The translations under genes and the position numbers were made by a program. From Curvibacter sp. (GTDB taxonomy: Bacteria; Pseudomonadota; Gammaproteobacteria; Burkholderiales; Burkholderiaceae_C), in contig REAW01000016.1 of assembly GCA_004293725.1 (NCBI GenBank), forward strand, positions 1 to 64,000: 64,000 bases of DNA, given 5' to 3'. Positions 52,740 to 61,820 of this stretch are shown in pieces (within the stretch, counting starts at the first letter, position 1; every line of letters begins with the position of its first letter). The notes below the pieces were generated by a model, which did not search any database, was not told the origin of the DNA, and saw only the letters and a program-made list of their open reading frames with translations.

Positions 52740-53624
52740 CTATCTGGGCGGAAGGTACTTGACCGGGTCTACGGGTTTGCCTTGTCGGCGCACCTCGAAG
52801 TGCAACTTCACGCGATCTGCATCGCTATTGCCCATCTCGGCAATTTTTTGCCCCTTTTTCACCGTCTGGTCTTCTTTGACCAGCAAGGTCTGGTTGTGTG
52901 CGTAGGCGGTAAGGTAGGTGTTGTTGTGCTTGAGGATGATCAAGTTGCCATAGCCCCGAAGGCCCGCACCCGCGTACACCACTTTGCCTTCGCCTGCAGC
53001 CAGCACGGGATCGCCAGCATTGCCACCAATGTCCAGGCCCTTGTTCTTGACCTCGTCAAAGCCCGCCACGATCGGACCGTTTCCAGGCCAAATCCAAGCC
53101 AACTCATCCTCTCCAGACCCGGCAACGGCCGCAGTGGCAGGGGGCGCCGACGCGGCCTTGGCGGGTGCAGGTGCCGATGCCGCAGAAGAGGCAGCACCTG
53201 CAGCGGGCAAGGCCGTCGTAGTGGCGGAAGAAGTTGCCACTGGTTTGGCTACCGCAACGGTGTCTGCCGCAGGCGGAACCACCCGCAAAACCTGACCCAC
53301 TTCGATCAAGTTAGGGTTGTCAATCGCGTTCCAACGGGCCAGATCCTTGGGCCCTTGGCCAGTTTCCAGGCCAATGCGCGTAAGCGTGTCACCGGGCTTG
53401 ACGGTGTAGTAGCCAGCCTTGCCTGCATTCTCAAAGCCCTGTGGCTGCTTTACCGCCTGCGTGCGGGGGTCCTGCACCGTGGTTGGCTTACTTACGGAGC
53501 TGCCGCGATCTTCCACAGGCGCACGGTTGACAGGCGTCGAGCCACAACCCGCCAAGACCAATAAAGCCACACAAGCTCCAGCCAACTCCACGCGACGCGC
53601 ACCAAACATATGTTTCTTTCCCAT
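52740..53624 (-). CDS. nlpD: NlpD-type lipoprotein (LysM + LytM)
   Basis: Outer-membrane lipoprotein that activates an N-acetylmuramoyl-L-alanine amidase (AmiC) during cell separation. The 294-residue product has a lipobox L-A-G-C, a LysM domain ([14 protein letters not shown]) and a C-terminal LytM fold ([24 protein letters not shown] to [21 protein letters not shown]). The first zinc-ligand motif reads K-G-L-D-I, without the catalytic His, as in E. coli NlpD. The ATG at 53624 overlaps the pcm stop (TAATG); an ATG at 53609 with GGGAAAG ahead is an alternative. Confidence 0.94.
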   Translation of the reverse strand: MGKKHMFGARRVELAGACVALLVLAGCGSTPVNRAPVEDRGSSVSKPTTVQDPRTQAVKQPQGFENAGKAGYYTVKPGDTLTRIGLETGQGPKDLARWNAIDNPNLIEVGQVLRVVPPAADTVAVAKPVATSSATTTALPAAGAASSAASAPAPAKAASAPPATAAVAGSGEDELAWIWPGNGPIVAGFDEVKNKGLDIGGNAGDPVLAAGEGKVVYAGAGLRGYGNLIILKHNNTYLTAYAHNQTLLVKEDQTVKKGQKIAEMGNSDADRVKLHFEVRRQGKPVDPVKYLPPR

Positions 53625-54394
53625 TAGCCAATGCCTGATTTTAGGGGGACAAAATGCACGGCCTCCAAAAGCGACTGGCGCACCCCTTGTGGAGTTTTGT
53701 CTAGCACCAACAGTGCTTGCGTGCCGCCGCCCGTGACCACGGGTGCCACCAACCGCCCCCCCTCGGCCAATTGGTCTACCCATGCTTGGGGCACAGCCTC
53801 ACCCCCTGCTGCAGCAATGATGCCGGCATAGGGGGCCCCTTTGACAAATCCTTCCATGCCATCCCCAAACAGCAGGTGCACATTGGGCAAGCGCAAGTGG
53901 CGCAGGTTCTCCCGTGCTTTGTCATGCAGGCCGCGCAAGCGCTCAATGCTGTAGACCTCGTCGGCCACCAGACTCAGGACTGCGGCTTGATAGCCGCAAC
54001 CAGTTCCAATCTCTAGCACCCGTCCCAGCCGACCCGCAGTGCCATTGCGCAGCAGCTCTATCATGCGAGACACCACACCGGGTTTGGAAATGGTTTGACC
54101 CAGCCCGATCGGCAGGCTGGTGTCTTCGTACGCTTGATTGACCAGCGCGCTATCTACGAAACGGTGCCGCTCTATCGCCCCCATGGCGCCCAGCACTATC
54201 GGGTCTGAAACGCCCTGCCCCGCCAGCTTTTGCACCATGCGCAGGCGAACGGCGTGAGAGTCCATACCAAGACCTGTGGGCACTTGCTGAACGACATGCA
54301 AAGGAACCTTGCCAGACACAACAGCAAATGCGCTGGGCCGTGCAGTTGCCAACGTGCTACCCAGCCGGGCAGGAAATGAAGGCCGTTGCTTCAT
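53624..54394 (-). CDS. pcm: protein-L-isoaspartate O-methyltransferase
   Basis: SAM-dependent repair enzyme that methylates isoaspartyl residues of aged proteins. The 257-residue product has the SAM motifs [19 protein letters not shown] and [17 protein letters not shown], plus [22 protein letters not shown] and [12 protein letters not shown]. The first ~35 residues are a non-conserved extension. The ATG at 54394 overlaps the surE stop by four bases; the 3' end overlaps nlpD. Second gene of the surE operon. Confidence 0.95.
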   Translation of the reverse strand: MKQRPSFPARLGSTLATARPSAFAVVSGKVPLHVVQQVPTGLGMDSHAVRLRMVQKLAGQGVSDPIVLGAMGAIERHRFVDSALVNQAYEDTSLPIGLGQTISKPGVVSRMIELLRNGTAGRLGRVLEIGTGCGYQAAVLSLVADEVYSIERLRGLHDKARENLRHLRLPNVHLLFGDGMEGFVKGAPYAGIIAAAGGEAVPQAWVDQLAEGGRLVAPVVTGGGTQALLVLDKTPQGVRQSLLEAVHFVPLKSGIG

Positions 54395-55167
54395 GCAAAA
54401 GCAGGCGGATGGGCGGCTAGACGAGATGCAGTTTGCGCCCAATAACCGAGGTTGTCATGGTCGGTCAAGTCAACCTTCAAAGGTGTCATGGCCACATGGC
54501 CTTGAGCGGTAGCGTGAAAGTCCGTGCCTTCGGCGTCATCTTTTACGGGGCCCGCTGCACCAATCCAGTACATGGTCTCCCCACGCGGGCTCTGCTGCTG
54601 AATGACCTTCTCCGCAGCATGGCGTTTGCCCAAGCGGCAGAGTTTGACGCTGCGAATTTCCTCAAACGGAAGGTTAGGAATGTTGACGTTGAGCAGCCAA
54701 GGCTTGAATGTGATCAGTTGCTGCTGTTGCATGGAGAGCACCAGTTCACGCGCCTTCTGCGCGGCCGAAGCCAATTGCACCCAGTCTTTGTCGACCTGCG
54801 AAAAGGCGATGGCTGGTACACCAAACAAAAACCCTTCCATTGCAGCACCAACGGTCCCCGAATAGATCGTGTCGTCACCCATATTTGCGCCGTTGTTGAT
54901 GCCAGATACGACCAGGTCAGGCCGATAGTCCAGCAACCCGCTAAGTGCAATGTGCACACAATCAGCAGGTGTGCCGTTTACATAGCGAAAACCGTTGGCA
55001 GCCCGTTGCACATAAAGCGGGGAATGAAGCGTCAAGGCATTCGACTTCGCGCTGTTATTTTGCTCGGGGGCGATTACTTCAAGCTCAGCGATGTCTTTGA
55101 GTGCCTCATAGAGCGCCACGATGCCTGGAGCTTGGAAACCGTCGTCGTTGGAGATCAGTATTTTCAT
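54391..55167 (-). CDS. surE: 5'/3'-nucleotidase SurE
   Basis: Metal-dependent phosphatase of nucleoside monophosphates and short polyphosphates. The 258-residue product begins [15 protein letters not shown], with the metal-binding DD and the [13 protein letters not shown] and [25 protein letters not shown] motifs. The ATG at 55167 is the conserved family start; upstream in-frame sequence is non-homologous. Head of the surE-pcm-nlpD-rpoS-rlmD series; the gap to the divergent quinone oxidoreductase gene (115 bases) should hold both promoters. Confidence 0.96.
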   Translation of the reverse strand: MKILISNDDGFQAPGIVALYEALKDIAELEVIAPEQNNSAKSNALTLHSPLYVQRAANGFRYVNGTPADCVHIALSGLLDYRPDLVVSGINNGANMGDDTIYSGTVGAAMEGFLFGVPAIAFSQVDKDWVQLASAAQKARELVLSMQQQQLITFKPWLLNVNIPNLPFEEIRSVKLCRLGKRHAAEKVIQQQSPRGETMYWIGAAGPVKDDAEGTDFHATAQGHVAMTPLKVDLTDHDNLGYWAQTASRLAAHPPAFA

Positions 55168-55282
55168 AGGAGTGCAGAGTGTGGTGGCATTGTAGGTGGG
55201 GGGTATGAAACTTGGTCGCACGAGAGACATTTTTTGCAGGCCCGCCCACCTATGATTTGCCTACTTTTTTGGAGAAACGCCC

Positions 55283-56257
55283 ATGCACGCTTGGTTATGC
55301 GAGAACCCCACCGGCATCGACGCCCTGACCTGGAAAGAGCTGCCAATGCCGCAGCCTAAGGCTGGAGAAGTGCTTTTGGAAATCAAGGCCGCCAGCCTGA
55401 ATTTCCCCGACATCCTGATCGTGCAAAACAAGTACCAGATGAAGCCTCCCTTGCCCTTTGTACCCGGCTCTGAATATGCAGGCATTGTGCAAGCGGTAGG
55501 AGAAGGCGTGACCCACTTAAAGGTGGGGCAAGCGGTGGCCTGCCTGAGCGGCACCGGCGGCTTTGGCACGCACACCATTGCCCCAGCCGTGTTGTGCATG
55601 CCCCTGCCGCCGGTCTTCCCAATGGTGGATGCTGCAGCTTTCATCATGATTTATGCAACGTCCCACCACGCGCTCGTAGACCGCGCGCAGCTCAAGGCAG
55701 GAGAGACGGTGCTGGTACTAGGCGCAGCGGGTGGAGTTGGAACATCCGCAATCCAAATCGCCAAGGCCATGGGCGCGCGTGTAATTGCCGCCGCTTCTAC
55801 GCAAGAAAAATGTGAACTCTGCACATCAATTGGAGCAGACGCCACCATCAACTACACCAAAGAGAACTTGCGTGAAGCGATCAAGACGCTGACCGATGGC
55901 AAAGGCCCGGATGTGATTTACGACCCCGTAGGTGGGGACTTTGCAGAACCTGCATTCCGTTCCATTGCCTGGCGTGGCCGATACCTCGTGGTGGGCTTTG
56001 CCTCTGGCCCGATTCCCGCATTGCCATTTAATCTGGCGCTGCTCAAGGGCGCGTCCATTGTCGGTGTGTTCTGGGGAGATTTTGCCAAGAAAGAGCCGAA
56101 GGCCAATGCCGCCATGATGGGCGAATTGGCACAGTGGTATGGCCAAGGCAAGATCAAGCCCGTAATTGACCGAACCATGCCCATGGCCGAATTGAAAGCA
56201 GCATATGCCCACATGGGTTCGCGCGGCGTAATGGGCAAGCTGGTGATGGTGAACTAG
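55283..56257 (+). CDS. NADPH:quinone oxidoreductase family (zinc-independent MDR)
   Basis: A 324-residue cytoplasmic oxidoreductase of the quinone oxidoreductase/MDR superfamily. It has the GroES-like N-terminus (MHAWLCENPTGIDALTWKELP, VPGSEYAGIVQAVGEGV), the nucleotide motif LGAAGGVGTSAIQIAKAMGARVIAAAS and NYTKENL. No zinc-ligand cysteines of alcohol dehydrogenases are seen. GGAGAAA precedes the ATG. The substrate may be a quinone or an enoyl compound. It is alone on the plus strand, and is followed by a terminator shared with tRNA-His. Confidence 0.92.
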   Translation: MHAWLCENPTGIDALTWKELPMPQPKAGEVLLEIKAASLNFPDILIVQNKYQMKPPLPFVPGSEYAGIVQAVGEGVTHLKVGQAVACLSGTGGFGTHTIAPAVLCMPLPPVFPMVDAAAFIMIYATSHHALVDRAQLKAGETVLVLGAAGGVGTSAIQIAKAMGARVIAAASTQEKCELCTSIGADATINYTKENLREAIKTLTDGKGPDVIYDPVGGDFAEPAFRSIAWRGRYLVVGFASGPIPALPFNLALLKGASIVGVFWGDFAKKEPKANAAMMGELAQWYGQGKIKPVIDRTMPMAELKAAYAHMGSRGVMGKLVMVN

Positions 56258-56340
56258 GTAGTTCAGCTCGTGCGGCTTGGGGGATGCCTCGCCCTCAATT
56301 GCAAAAAAATGGCCCAGCTCATACGCGGGGCCCCAATGAA

Positions 56341-56375
56341 AAAACCCTGCTATCTATTCAATAGCAGGGTTTTCT
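56341..56375. terminator. bidirectional terminator between quinone oxidoreductase gene and tRNA-His
   Basis: ACCCTGCTAT / ATAGCAGGGT stem of ten base pairs with a seven-base loop, with A-rich sequence before and TTTTCTT after. It suits both the plus-strand gene and the minus-strand tRNA. Confidence 0.85.
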
Positions 56376-56384
56376 TAATTTACT

Positions 56385-56460
56385 TGGGGTGGCTGATGGG
56401 GCTCGAACCCACGACAACAGGAATCACAATCCTGGACTCTACCAACTGAGCTACAGCCAC
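56385..56460 (-). tRNA. tRNA-His (GTG)
   Basis: The minus-strand cloverleaf has the acceptor GTGGCTG/CAGCCAC, GTTCGAG in the T-loop arm and an anticodon stem CAGGA/TCCTG around TTGTGAT, so the anticodon is GTG. A discriminator C precedes an encoded CCA. The base before position 1 is G on the tRNA strand (56461), in line with the G-1 needed by histidyl-tRNA synthetase. Confidence 0.95.
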
Positions 56461-56492
56461 CGCAGAGGAAAAATTATAACCGGAAAAGCAGC

Positions 56493-58418
56493 CTATTGCG
56501 CTTCATTGAGGGCAGAACTTGCGGGCGCAGGCACTTTGATTTTTACCTTAAAGCGTTCTTTGAGTGCCGCATAGTACGCAAGGCTTTCTGCGTTGGCAGA
56601 CCACTGCGCGTACTGATTCCGCTCCTGTCGCGCAATATCCTCGGCCACAGGTGTGCGCGGCAAAACTTTGTTGACTTTCACAATCGCGTAGCCTTGGCGA
56701 CCCAAGTCCACGCCCACCGTAGCTGGCAGCTGGGCAGGGTCGGCTCGCATCGCAGCATCTAACAAGAGGCCCTGAACGGGCTGGTTGGCTTCGCGTGACA
56801 CCGTTATAGGGGCTGGAAAGCTGGCCGATGCGGGCGAAGTCTTCCAAGCTTCAAGCTTGGAAGCGCCCTCTTTCTTGGCCAACTCCTGGGCACGACTGGC
56901 GACCAACTGCTCGCGCACCTGTGCACGCACAAGCGACAAGGATAAAGCCGCAGCAGGACTATAAGAAACTACGCGTGCAGCACTGAGTTGACTAGGGCCT
57001 GTTTCAACCGCTTCCGTATTGCGTTTTTTCTCCAAGGAATCAGCGCTAAACACCGCCTCAAGCAGCTTGGTATTGGCTAGCACGCCTTTTGTCTCAGCTG
57101 TGGGTTGGCGCTGCACATTGTTTGCCTGCTTGACCTCTAGCTTGAGGCGTTCGGCCACCGGCTTCAGACTGTCCGACTGCTCGTACACTCCGTTGGTGAA
57201 GGCCTCCGCAACCTCGGCAAATTTGCGCTGTGCTTGCTGCACGCGGAGCTCGGCTTCGATTCCACCACGCACTTCATCAAAAACGGGGGGCTTGGGTGTT
57301 TTCACGTCGGTGAGCTTAATGATGTGGTACCCGAAATCGGACTCCACCACATCGCTGATATCGCCCTTCTTCATCGCAAAAGCCGCATCCTCAAACGGTT
57401 TGACCATGGCGCCGCGCGCAAAAAAATCCAGGTCACCACCATTGGGAGCAGAACCGGTATCCTGGGAATTTTTCTTCGCCAGATCAGCGAATGTATTGGG
57501 CGCTTTACGCGCCTGATCCAAAATCGCTTGGGCTTTGTCTTTCGCCTTTTGGCGGTCAGCAATTGCCATATCCTTGGGCGCATTAATCAAAATGTGACTC
57601 GCACGGCGCTCTTCTTTGGCACTTACTCGGCTGGCATTTTGCTCAAAATAAGATTTGAGGTCGGCCTCACTCACGGACACCGTCTTTTTGACAGCCTCCA
57701 AATCCAGTACCACGTATTCCAGATTTACGGACTCCGGCGACTGGAACTGCGCAATGTTGGCTTGGTAAAAGGCTTCGATTTCAGCGTCAGAGGGATTAAC
57801 TTTGCTCGCAAACTCGGCGGGGCCGAAGCGAGCAATTTGAACTTCACGGCGCTCGAAAAAAGCCTTGAGCGCAATGTCAGCCAAACCTTTGGAGGCAAAC
57901 GCCGTGGACGTCATACCGGATTCAATTTGCATCAATGACAAATCACTGCGCACACGGGCTTCAAAACCTTCCGGGGTCAGCCCTTGGCTGGCAGCCAGCT
58001 GGCGGTACCGATCCATGTCGAGAGTTCCATCAGGTTTGCGCAGACTGGCAATCGTGGGGTTTTGTTGCAATTCGCGAGCCAAGCGAGCATCTGATGTGGT
58101 GAAGTGGGCATCACGGACTGCAGCAGCCATGACGCGCTCACGCACCAAGCGCTCTAGCGTCGCATAGCGAGCCTCAGGGGAGTCCAGCAGTTTGGCATCC
58201 AGGTTGGGCACCGAAGCGCGCAGGCGGTCAACCTCATTTCTATGCGCAAAGTCCCATTCGTCTTGGGTGATGTTCACATTACCCACTTGGGCTACGGTGG
58301 CACCAGAAGAAGCAACACCCTTGTAGCCATCAACGCCCACCAATACAAAAGCGGCAATGATCAGCAAGAACAATGGCGCCGCGATGAACTTGGTGTTCCT
58401 GCGGACAAATTCAAACAT
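56493..58418 (-). CDS. ppiD: PpiD-type periplasmic peptidyl-prolyl isomerase (SurA_N + parvulin)
   Basis: A 641-residue membrane-anchored folding factor. It has a single N-terminal helix (KFIAAPLFLLIIAAFVLVGV), a SurA-like N-domain, a parvulin domain (ERRASHILINAPKDM; SAPNGGDLDFFARGAMVKPFEDAAFAMKKGDISDVVESDFGYHIIKL) and a C-terminal domain. PpiD assists periplasmic and outer-membrane protein folding near the Sec translocon. It lies between tRNA-Val and tRNA-His, all on the minus strand, after hupB. The ATG at 58418 starts MFEFVRRN. Confidence 0.93.
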   Translation of the reverse strand: MFEFVRRNTKFIAAPLFLLIIAAFVLVGVDGYKGVASSGATVAQVGNVNITQDEWDFAHRNEVDRLRASVPNLDAKLLDSPEARYATLERLVRERVMAAAVRDAHFTTSDARLARELQQNPTIASLRKPDGTLDMDRYRQLAASQGLTPEGFEARVRSDLSLMQIESGMTSTAFASKGLADIALKAFFERREVQIARFGPAEFASKVNPSDAEIEAFYQANIAQFQSPESVNLEYVVLDLEAVKKTVSVSEADLKSYFEQNASRVSAKEERRASHILINAPKDMAIADRQKAKDKAQAILDQARKAPNTFADLAKKNSQDTGSAPNGGDLDFFARGAMVKPFEDAAFAMKKGDISDVVESDFGYHIIKLTDVKTPKPPVFDEVRGGIEAELRVQQAQRKFAEVAEAFTNGVYEQSDSLKPVAERLKLEVKQANNVQRQPTAETKGVLANTKLLEAVFSADSLEKKRNTEAVETGPSQLSAARVVSYSPAAALSLSLVRAQVREQLVASRAQELAKKEGASKLEAWKTSPASASFPAPITVSREANQPVQGLLLDAAMRADPAQLPATVGVDLGRQGYAIVKVNKVLPRTPVAEDIARQERNQYAQWSANAESLAYYAALKERFKVKIKVPAPASSALNEAQ

Positions 58419-58442
58419 GCACTAACTCTCCATGTGAACAAG

Positions 58443-58470
58443 AAAAAAGGCGAACACACTGTTCGCCTTT
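58443..58470 (-). terminator. intrinsic terminator after tRNA-Val
   Basis: AAAGGCGAAC / GTTCGCCTTT stem of ten base pairs with a five-base loop. Read on the minus strand it is followed by a T-run. It separates tRNA-Val from ppiD. Confidence 0.85.
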
Positions 58471-58480
58471 GCTGGGTGGG

Positions 58481-58556
58481 TGGTGGGTGATGACGGGCTC
58501 GAACCGCCGACATTCTGCGTGTAAGGCAGACGCTCTACCAACTGAGCTAATCACCC
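58481..58556 (-). tRNA. tRNA-Val (TAC)
   Basis: The minus-strand cloverleaf has acceptor GGGTGAT/ATCACCC, D-arm AGCTCAGTTGGTAGAGC, and an anticodon loop CTTACAC between CTGC and GCAG, so the anticodon is TAC. T-arm GGTTCGAGCC. CCA is encoded. It follows hupB by 16 bases. Confidence 0.95.
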
Positions 58557-58572
58557 AAACCGAAACAGAATT

Positions 58573-58845
58573 TTAGTTCAAAGCGTCTTTCAATGCTTTG
58601 CCTGGACGGAATTTTGGAACTTTTGCAGCCTTGATTTTAATCGCATCGCCGGTGCGGGGGTTGCGGCCAGTGCGAGCAGCACGTTTGCCCACAGCAAAAG
58701 TACCAAAACCAACCAAAGAAACAGTGCCGCCTTTTTTGAGGGTCGTTTTTACTGCACCAATGGTGGATTCCAAAGCGCGCGTTGCAGCGGCCTTGGAAAT
58801 ATCGGCGTGTTTTGCAATGTGCTCAATCAGTTCTGTTTTATTCAC
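58573..58845 (-). CDS. hupB: DNA-binding protein HU
   Basis: A 90-residue nucleoid protein that binds and bends DNA. The product begins [23 protein letters not shown] and has the HU flexible arm signature [21 protein letters not shown] and the C-terminal [12 protein letters not shown]. The GTG at 58845 has AAGGGG about six bases upstream. Co-directional with tRNA-Val and ppiD downstream. Confidence 0.97.
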   Translation of the reverse strand: MNKTELIEHIAKHADISKAAATRALESTIGAVKTTLKKGGTVSLVGFGTFAVGKRAARTGRNPRTGDAIKIKAAKVPKFRPGKALKDALN

Positions 58846-59183
58846 AAAGACCCCTTGTACGGAAGCGAATTAATGGATTGTCTCTTCAAAATAATTTATG
58901 CCGCTTTGCTTCTGAGAAGTAACCCAACGGCACACAACACAGACACAAAACGATTCGGCGGATGCAGTCAATGCCAATGTATTGCATTAAAGGCCACGGC
59001 TCAATTGCGTGTCAATATGCGCTACAACATTGCAACAGCGCGGAGGCGAATTCTAGACGCAATTCTGACCAAAAAAAGTCGATGGGCAGAAGTTTTTTCG
59101 ATGGCCTTGCGCGTTAAAAAATGCTACCACGCGTAGGCTGCAAGCGATGTGCACCGATTCGGGGCAACCGCATTTTGAGTCAT
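58846..59183. other. gene-free 338-base region upstream of hupB
   Basis: It should hold the hupB promoter on the minus strand: an AT-rich stretch with TAAATTATTTT (about 58885-58900) is a possible -10 region. I see no further open frame, tRNA or repeat copy. Confidence 0.4.
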
Positions 59184-59759
59184 TTACTTGGCGCGCGCAC
59201 GAATTTCCGGCAACGCTTTTTGCAGGTAGTACACCATGGACCACACGGTGAGCACAGCAGCTGCCCAGATCAGCCAAACGCCCCACAAGTGGGTATCGAT
59301 AACACCAAACACCACGCCGTCAAACAAGAGAAAGGGGATGGCCACCATTTGCACCACAGTTTTGACCTTGCCAATCATGTGCACGGCCACACTGCGAGAT
59401 GCGCCAATTTGCGCCATCCATTCGCGCAAGGCCGAGATAGCGATTTCTCGGCCAATGATGATCAGAGCAACGAATACATCGGCACGTTGTAAGTGAACCA
59501 GAACCAGAACACAGGCACAAACCAGAAATTTATCAGCTACCGGGTCCAGAAAAGCACCAAAAGAAGATGTTTGGTTTAGCTTGCGGGCAAGGTACCCATC
59601 CAACCAGTCCGTCAAAGCAAACACTACGAACATGATGGTTGCCACCAGATTCTTTTCATAGGCCGAGGCCATCGACTCTGGCAGATAGAAGACACCCAAA
59701 ATGAGAGGGATCGCGAAAATTCGCGTCCAGGTCATAAGTGTCGGGATAGTCATAAACAT
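59184..59759 (-). CDS. pgsA: CDP-diacylglycerol-glycerol-3-phosphate 3-phosphatidyltransferase
   Basis: Inner-membrane enzyme that makes phosphatidylglycerophosphate, the precursor of phosphatidylglycerol and cardiolipin. The 191-residue product carries the CDP-alcohol phosphotransferase signature D-x2-D-G-x2-A-R-x8-G-x3-D-x3-D (LTDWLDGYLARKLNQTSS... FGAFLDPVADKFL) and four to five hydrophobic helices. The ATG at 59759 or the one two codons later (59753) may serve as start; neither has a strong Shine-Dalgarno. It lies 18 bases after uvrC. Confidence 0.95.
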   Translation of the reverse strand: MFMTIPTLMTWTRIFAIPLILGVFYLPESMASAYEKNLVATIMFVVFALTDWLDGYLARKLNQTSSFGAFLDPVADKFLVCACVLVLVHLQRADVFVALIIIGREIAISALREWMAQIGASRSVAVHMIGKVKTVVQMVAIPFLLFDGVVFGVIDTHLWGVWLIWAAAVLTVWSMVYYLQKALPEIRARAK

Positions 59760-59777
59760 GGCAGGATTGTGGCACGC

Positions 59778-61763
59778 CTAATGCAATGCCCGGTAGATTT
59801 CGTCTGCCAATTCGCGCGAAATTCCTTCTACGGAGGCAATGTCTTGTGCACTGGCCAGCGCGACACCACGCACGCCGCCAAAACGCTGCAACAACTTGGC
59901 TCGGCGCTTGGGGCCAATGCCCGGAATTTCTTCCAGCTTGCCCCCCCCGATACGCACCTTCGCACGCGCGGCGCGCATGCCGGTGATCGCAAATCGGTGG
60001 GCCTCGTCACGAATGTACGCCACCAGCATCAGCGCCGCCGAGTCGGCGCCCAAATAAACTTTGTCGCGACCATCAGCAAACACCAGTTCTTCCAACCCCA
60101 CCTTGCGGCCCTCGCCCTTTTCCACACCCACGATGAGCGACAAGTCCAGCCCCAAGCTCTCAAACACCTCCCGCGCCATTGCCACCTGCCCTTTGCCTCC
60201 GTCCACCAATACCAAATCAGGCATGCGCGCCGTGCCGCTAGGAGCAATGCCTAGGTGCTTGGCTTCTCGAAGTGCTTCGGCCAATTTGCTGTAGCGGCGC
60301 GTTAACACCTGTCGCATTGCCGCGTAGTCGTCGCCTCCAGTGATGCCTTCGATATTGAAGCGGCGGTACTCGCTGTTCTGCATTTTGTGGTTCTGATACA
60401 CGACGCAGGACGCCTGCGTGGCCTCACCAGCGGTATGCGATATGTCGAAACACTCGATGCGCAAAGCGTCCAAATCCTCTAGTACCAGGTCCAAAACTTC
60501 CACCAGCGCGCGCGTGCGCGCCTGCTGCGAACCTTCTTCCGCAAGCAGGCGGGCCAGTTGCAGCGCGGCATTGGTCTGCGCCATGTCCAGCCAAGCACGG
60601 CGCTGTTCGCGAGGTTGGTGCACGGCGGTGACCTTGATGCCGGTTTGTTCAGACAGCGCCTGCAGCAGACCCTTGCTCACTGGCTCGCTGACCACCAAGA
60701 CGCCTGGCATAGGTACGTCTATGTAGTGTTGCGACAGGAAAGCCTCCAGCACCTGAGCTTCTACCGACTTCTTCGCCTCGCTGTCGTCGGCCCCACCCAT
60801 CAGCGTGGCGTCTTCCACATGCACCGGAAAATAAGGGCGGTCGCCCAGATGACGGCCACCGCGCACCATGGCCAGGTTCACGCAGGCCTTGCCGCCCTGC
60901 ACCTTCACTGCCAAGATATCCACATCACGATCCGACACGTTGTCGACCGACTGCTGGTGCAACACATTGGACAGCGCGGCCACTTGGTTACGCAGCTCTG
61001 CGGCCTGCTCAAACTCCAACCGCTCGGCGTGCGCCATCATGCGGGCCTCAAGGCCGCGCATGACATCCTGCGCCTCCCCGCGCAAAAAACGCTCAGCATT
61101 TGCCACGTCCTGCGCATAGTCCAGCGCATTGATGTGGCCCACGCAAGGCGCGGAGCAGCGCTTGATCTGGAAAAGCAAGCAGGGTCGCGTGCGATTACTG
61201 AACACGGAGTCTTCGCAGGTGCGCAGGCGAAACACCTTTTGCATCAGCAAAATCGCTTCTTTCACCGCCCAAGCGCTCGGGTAAGGCCCAAAGTAGCGGT
61301 GCTTCTTTTCCACCCCACCCCGGTAATAAGACACCCGGGCAAATTCCACCGGCTGCGGCAACCGAGAGGGGGTTGCTGGCTCTGCTGGCACAGCATGCTT
61401 AGGCACCGACGGTGTACCCGTCATCTTTAGATAGGGGTAGCTCTTGTCGTCTCGAAACAGGATGTTGTATTTCGGACTCAGCGTCTTGATGAGGTTGTTT
61501 TCCAACAGCAGCGCCTCGGCCTCAGAACGCACTACGGTGGTCTCCATACGCACAATTTTGCTTACCATGTGGCCAATGCGCGTGCCACCATGGTCTTTTT
61601 GGAAATAGCTGCTGACCCGCTTCTTCAGGCTGATGGCTTTGCCCACGTACAGCAACTGGTTGTCTGCATCAAAGTAGCGATAGACCCCGGGCAAGGTCGG
61701 CAAGGCTGCTACTTCACGAAGCAGTGCATCGGAATGGGTTGCGGCAGATTGGTCATCAGACAT
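59778..61763 (-). CDS. uvrC: excinuclease ABC subunit C
   Basis: Endonuclease making the 3' and 5' incisions of nucleotide excision repair with UvrA/UvrB. The 661-residue product has the N-terminal GIY-YIG domain ([34 protein letters not shown]), the UvrBC coiled coil ([17 protein letters not shown]), the RNase H-like 5' nuclease ([31 protein letters not shown]) and a C-terminal tandem helix-hairpin-helix. Downstream pgsA is co-directional; earP is divergent across 57 bases. Confidence 0.97.
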   Translation of the reverse strand: MSDDQSAATHSDALLREVAALPTLPGVYRYFDADNQLLYVGKAISLKKRVSSYFQKDHGGTRIGHMVSKIVRMETTVVRSEAEALLLENNLIKTLSPKYNILFRDDKSYPYLKMTGTPSVPKHAVPAEPATPSRLPQPVEFARVSYYRGGVEKKHRYFGPYPSAWAVKEAILLMQKVFRLRTCEDSVFSNRTRPCLLFQIKRCSAPCVGHINALDYAQDVANAERFLRGEAQDVMRGLEARMMAHAERLEFEQAAELRNQVAALSNVLHQQSVDNVSDRDVDILAVKVQGGKACVNLAMVRGGRHLGDRPYFPVHVEDATLMGGADDSEAKKSVEAQVLEAFLSQHYIDVPMPGVLVVSEPVSKGLLQALSEQTGIKVTAVHQPREQRRAWLDMAQTNAALQLARLLAEEGSQQARTRALVEVLDLVLEDLDALRIECFDISHTAGEATQASCVVYQNHKMQNSEYRRFNIEGITGGDDYAAMRQVLTRRYSKLAEALREAKHLGIAPSGTARMPDLVLVDGGKGQVAMAREVFESLGLDLSLIVGVEKGEGRKVGLEELVFADGRDKVYLGADSAALMLVAYIRDEAHRFAITGMRAARAKVRIGGGKLEEIPGIGPKRRAKLLQRFGGVRGVALASAQDIASVEGISRELADEIYRALH

Positions 61764-61820
61764 GGGACGCTATTGTGCTTGCTCCTTGAGCGAGCCAGTA
61801 CCGCATGGACAATAGCCGCC

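Noticed and set aside
59101-59170. Possible tRNA-like sequence downstream of pgsA
   Set aside because: No matching acceptor stem or T-loop (GTTCGA) could be found; the resemblance is confined to a short GC-rich stretch.
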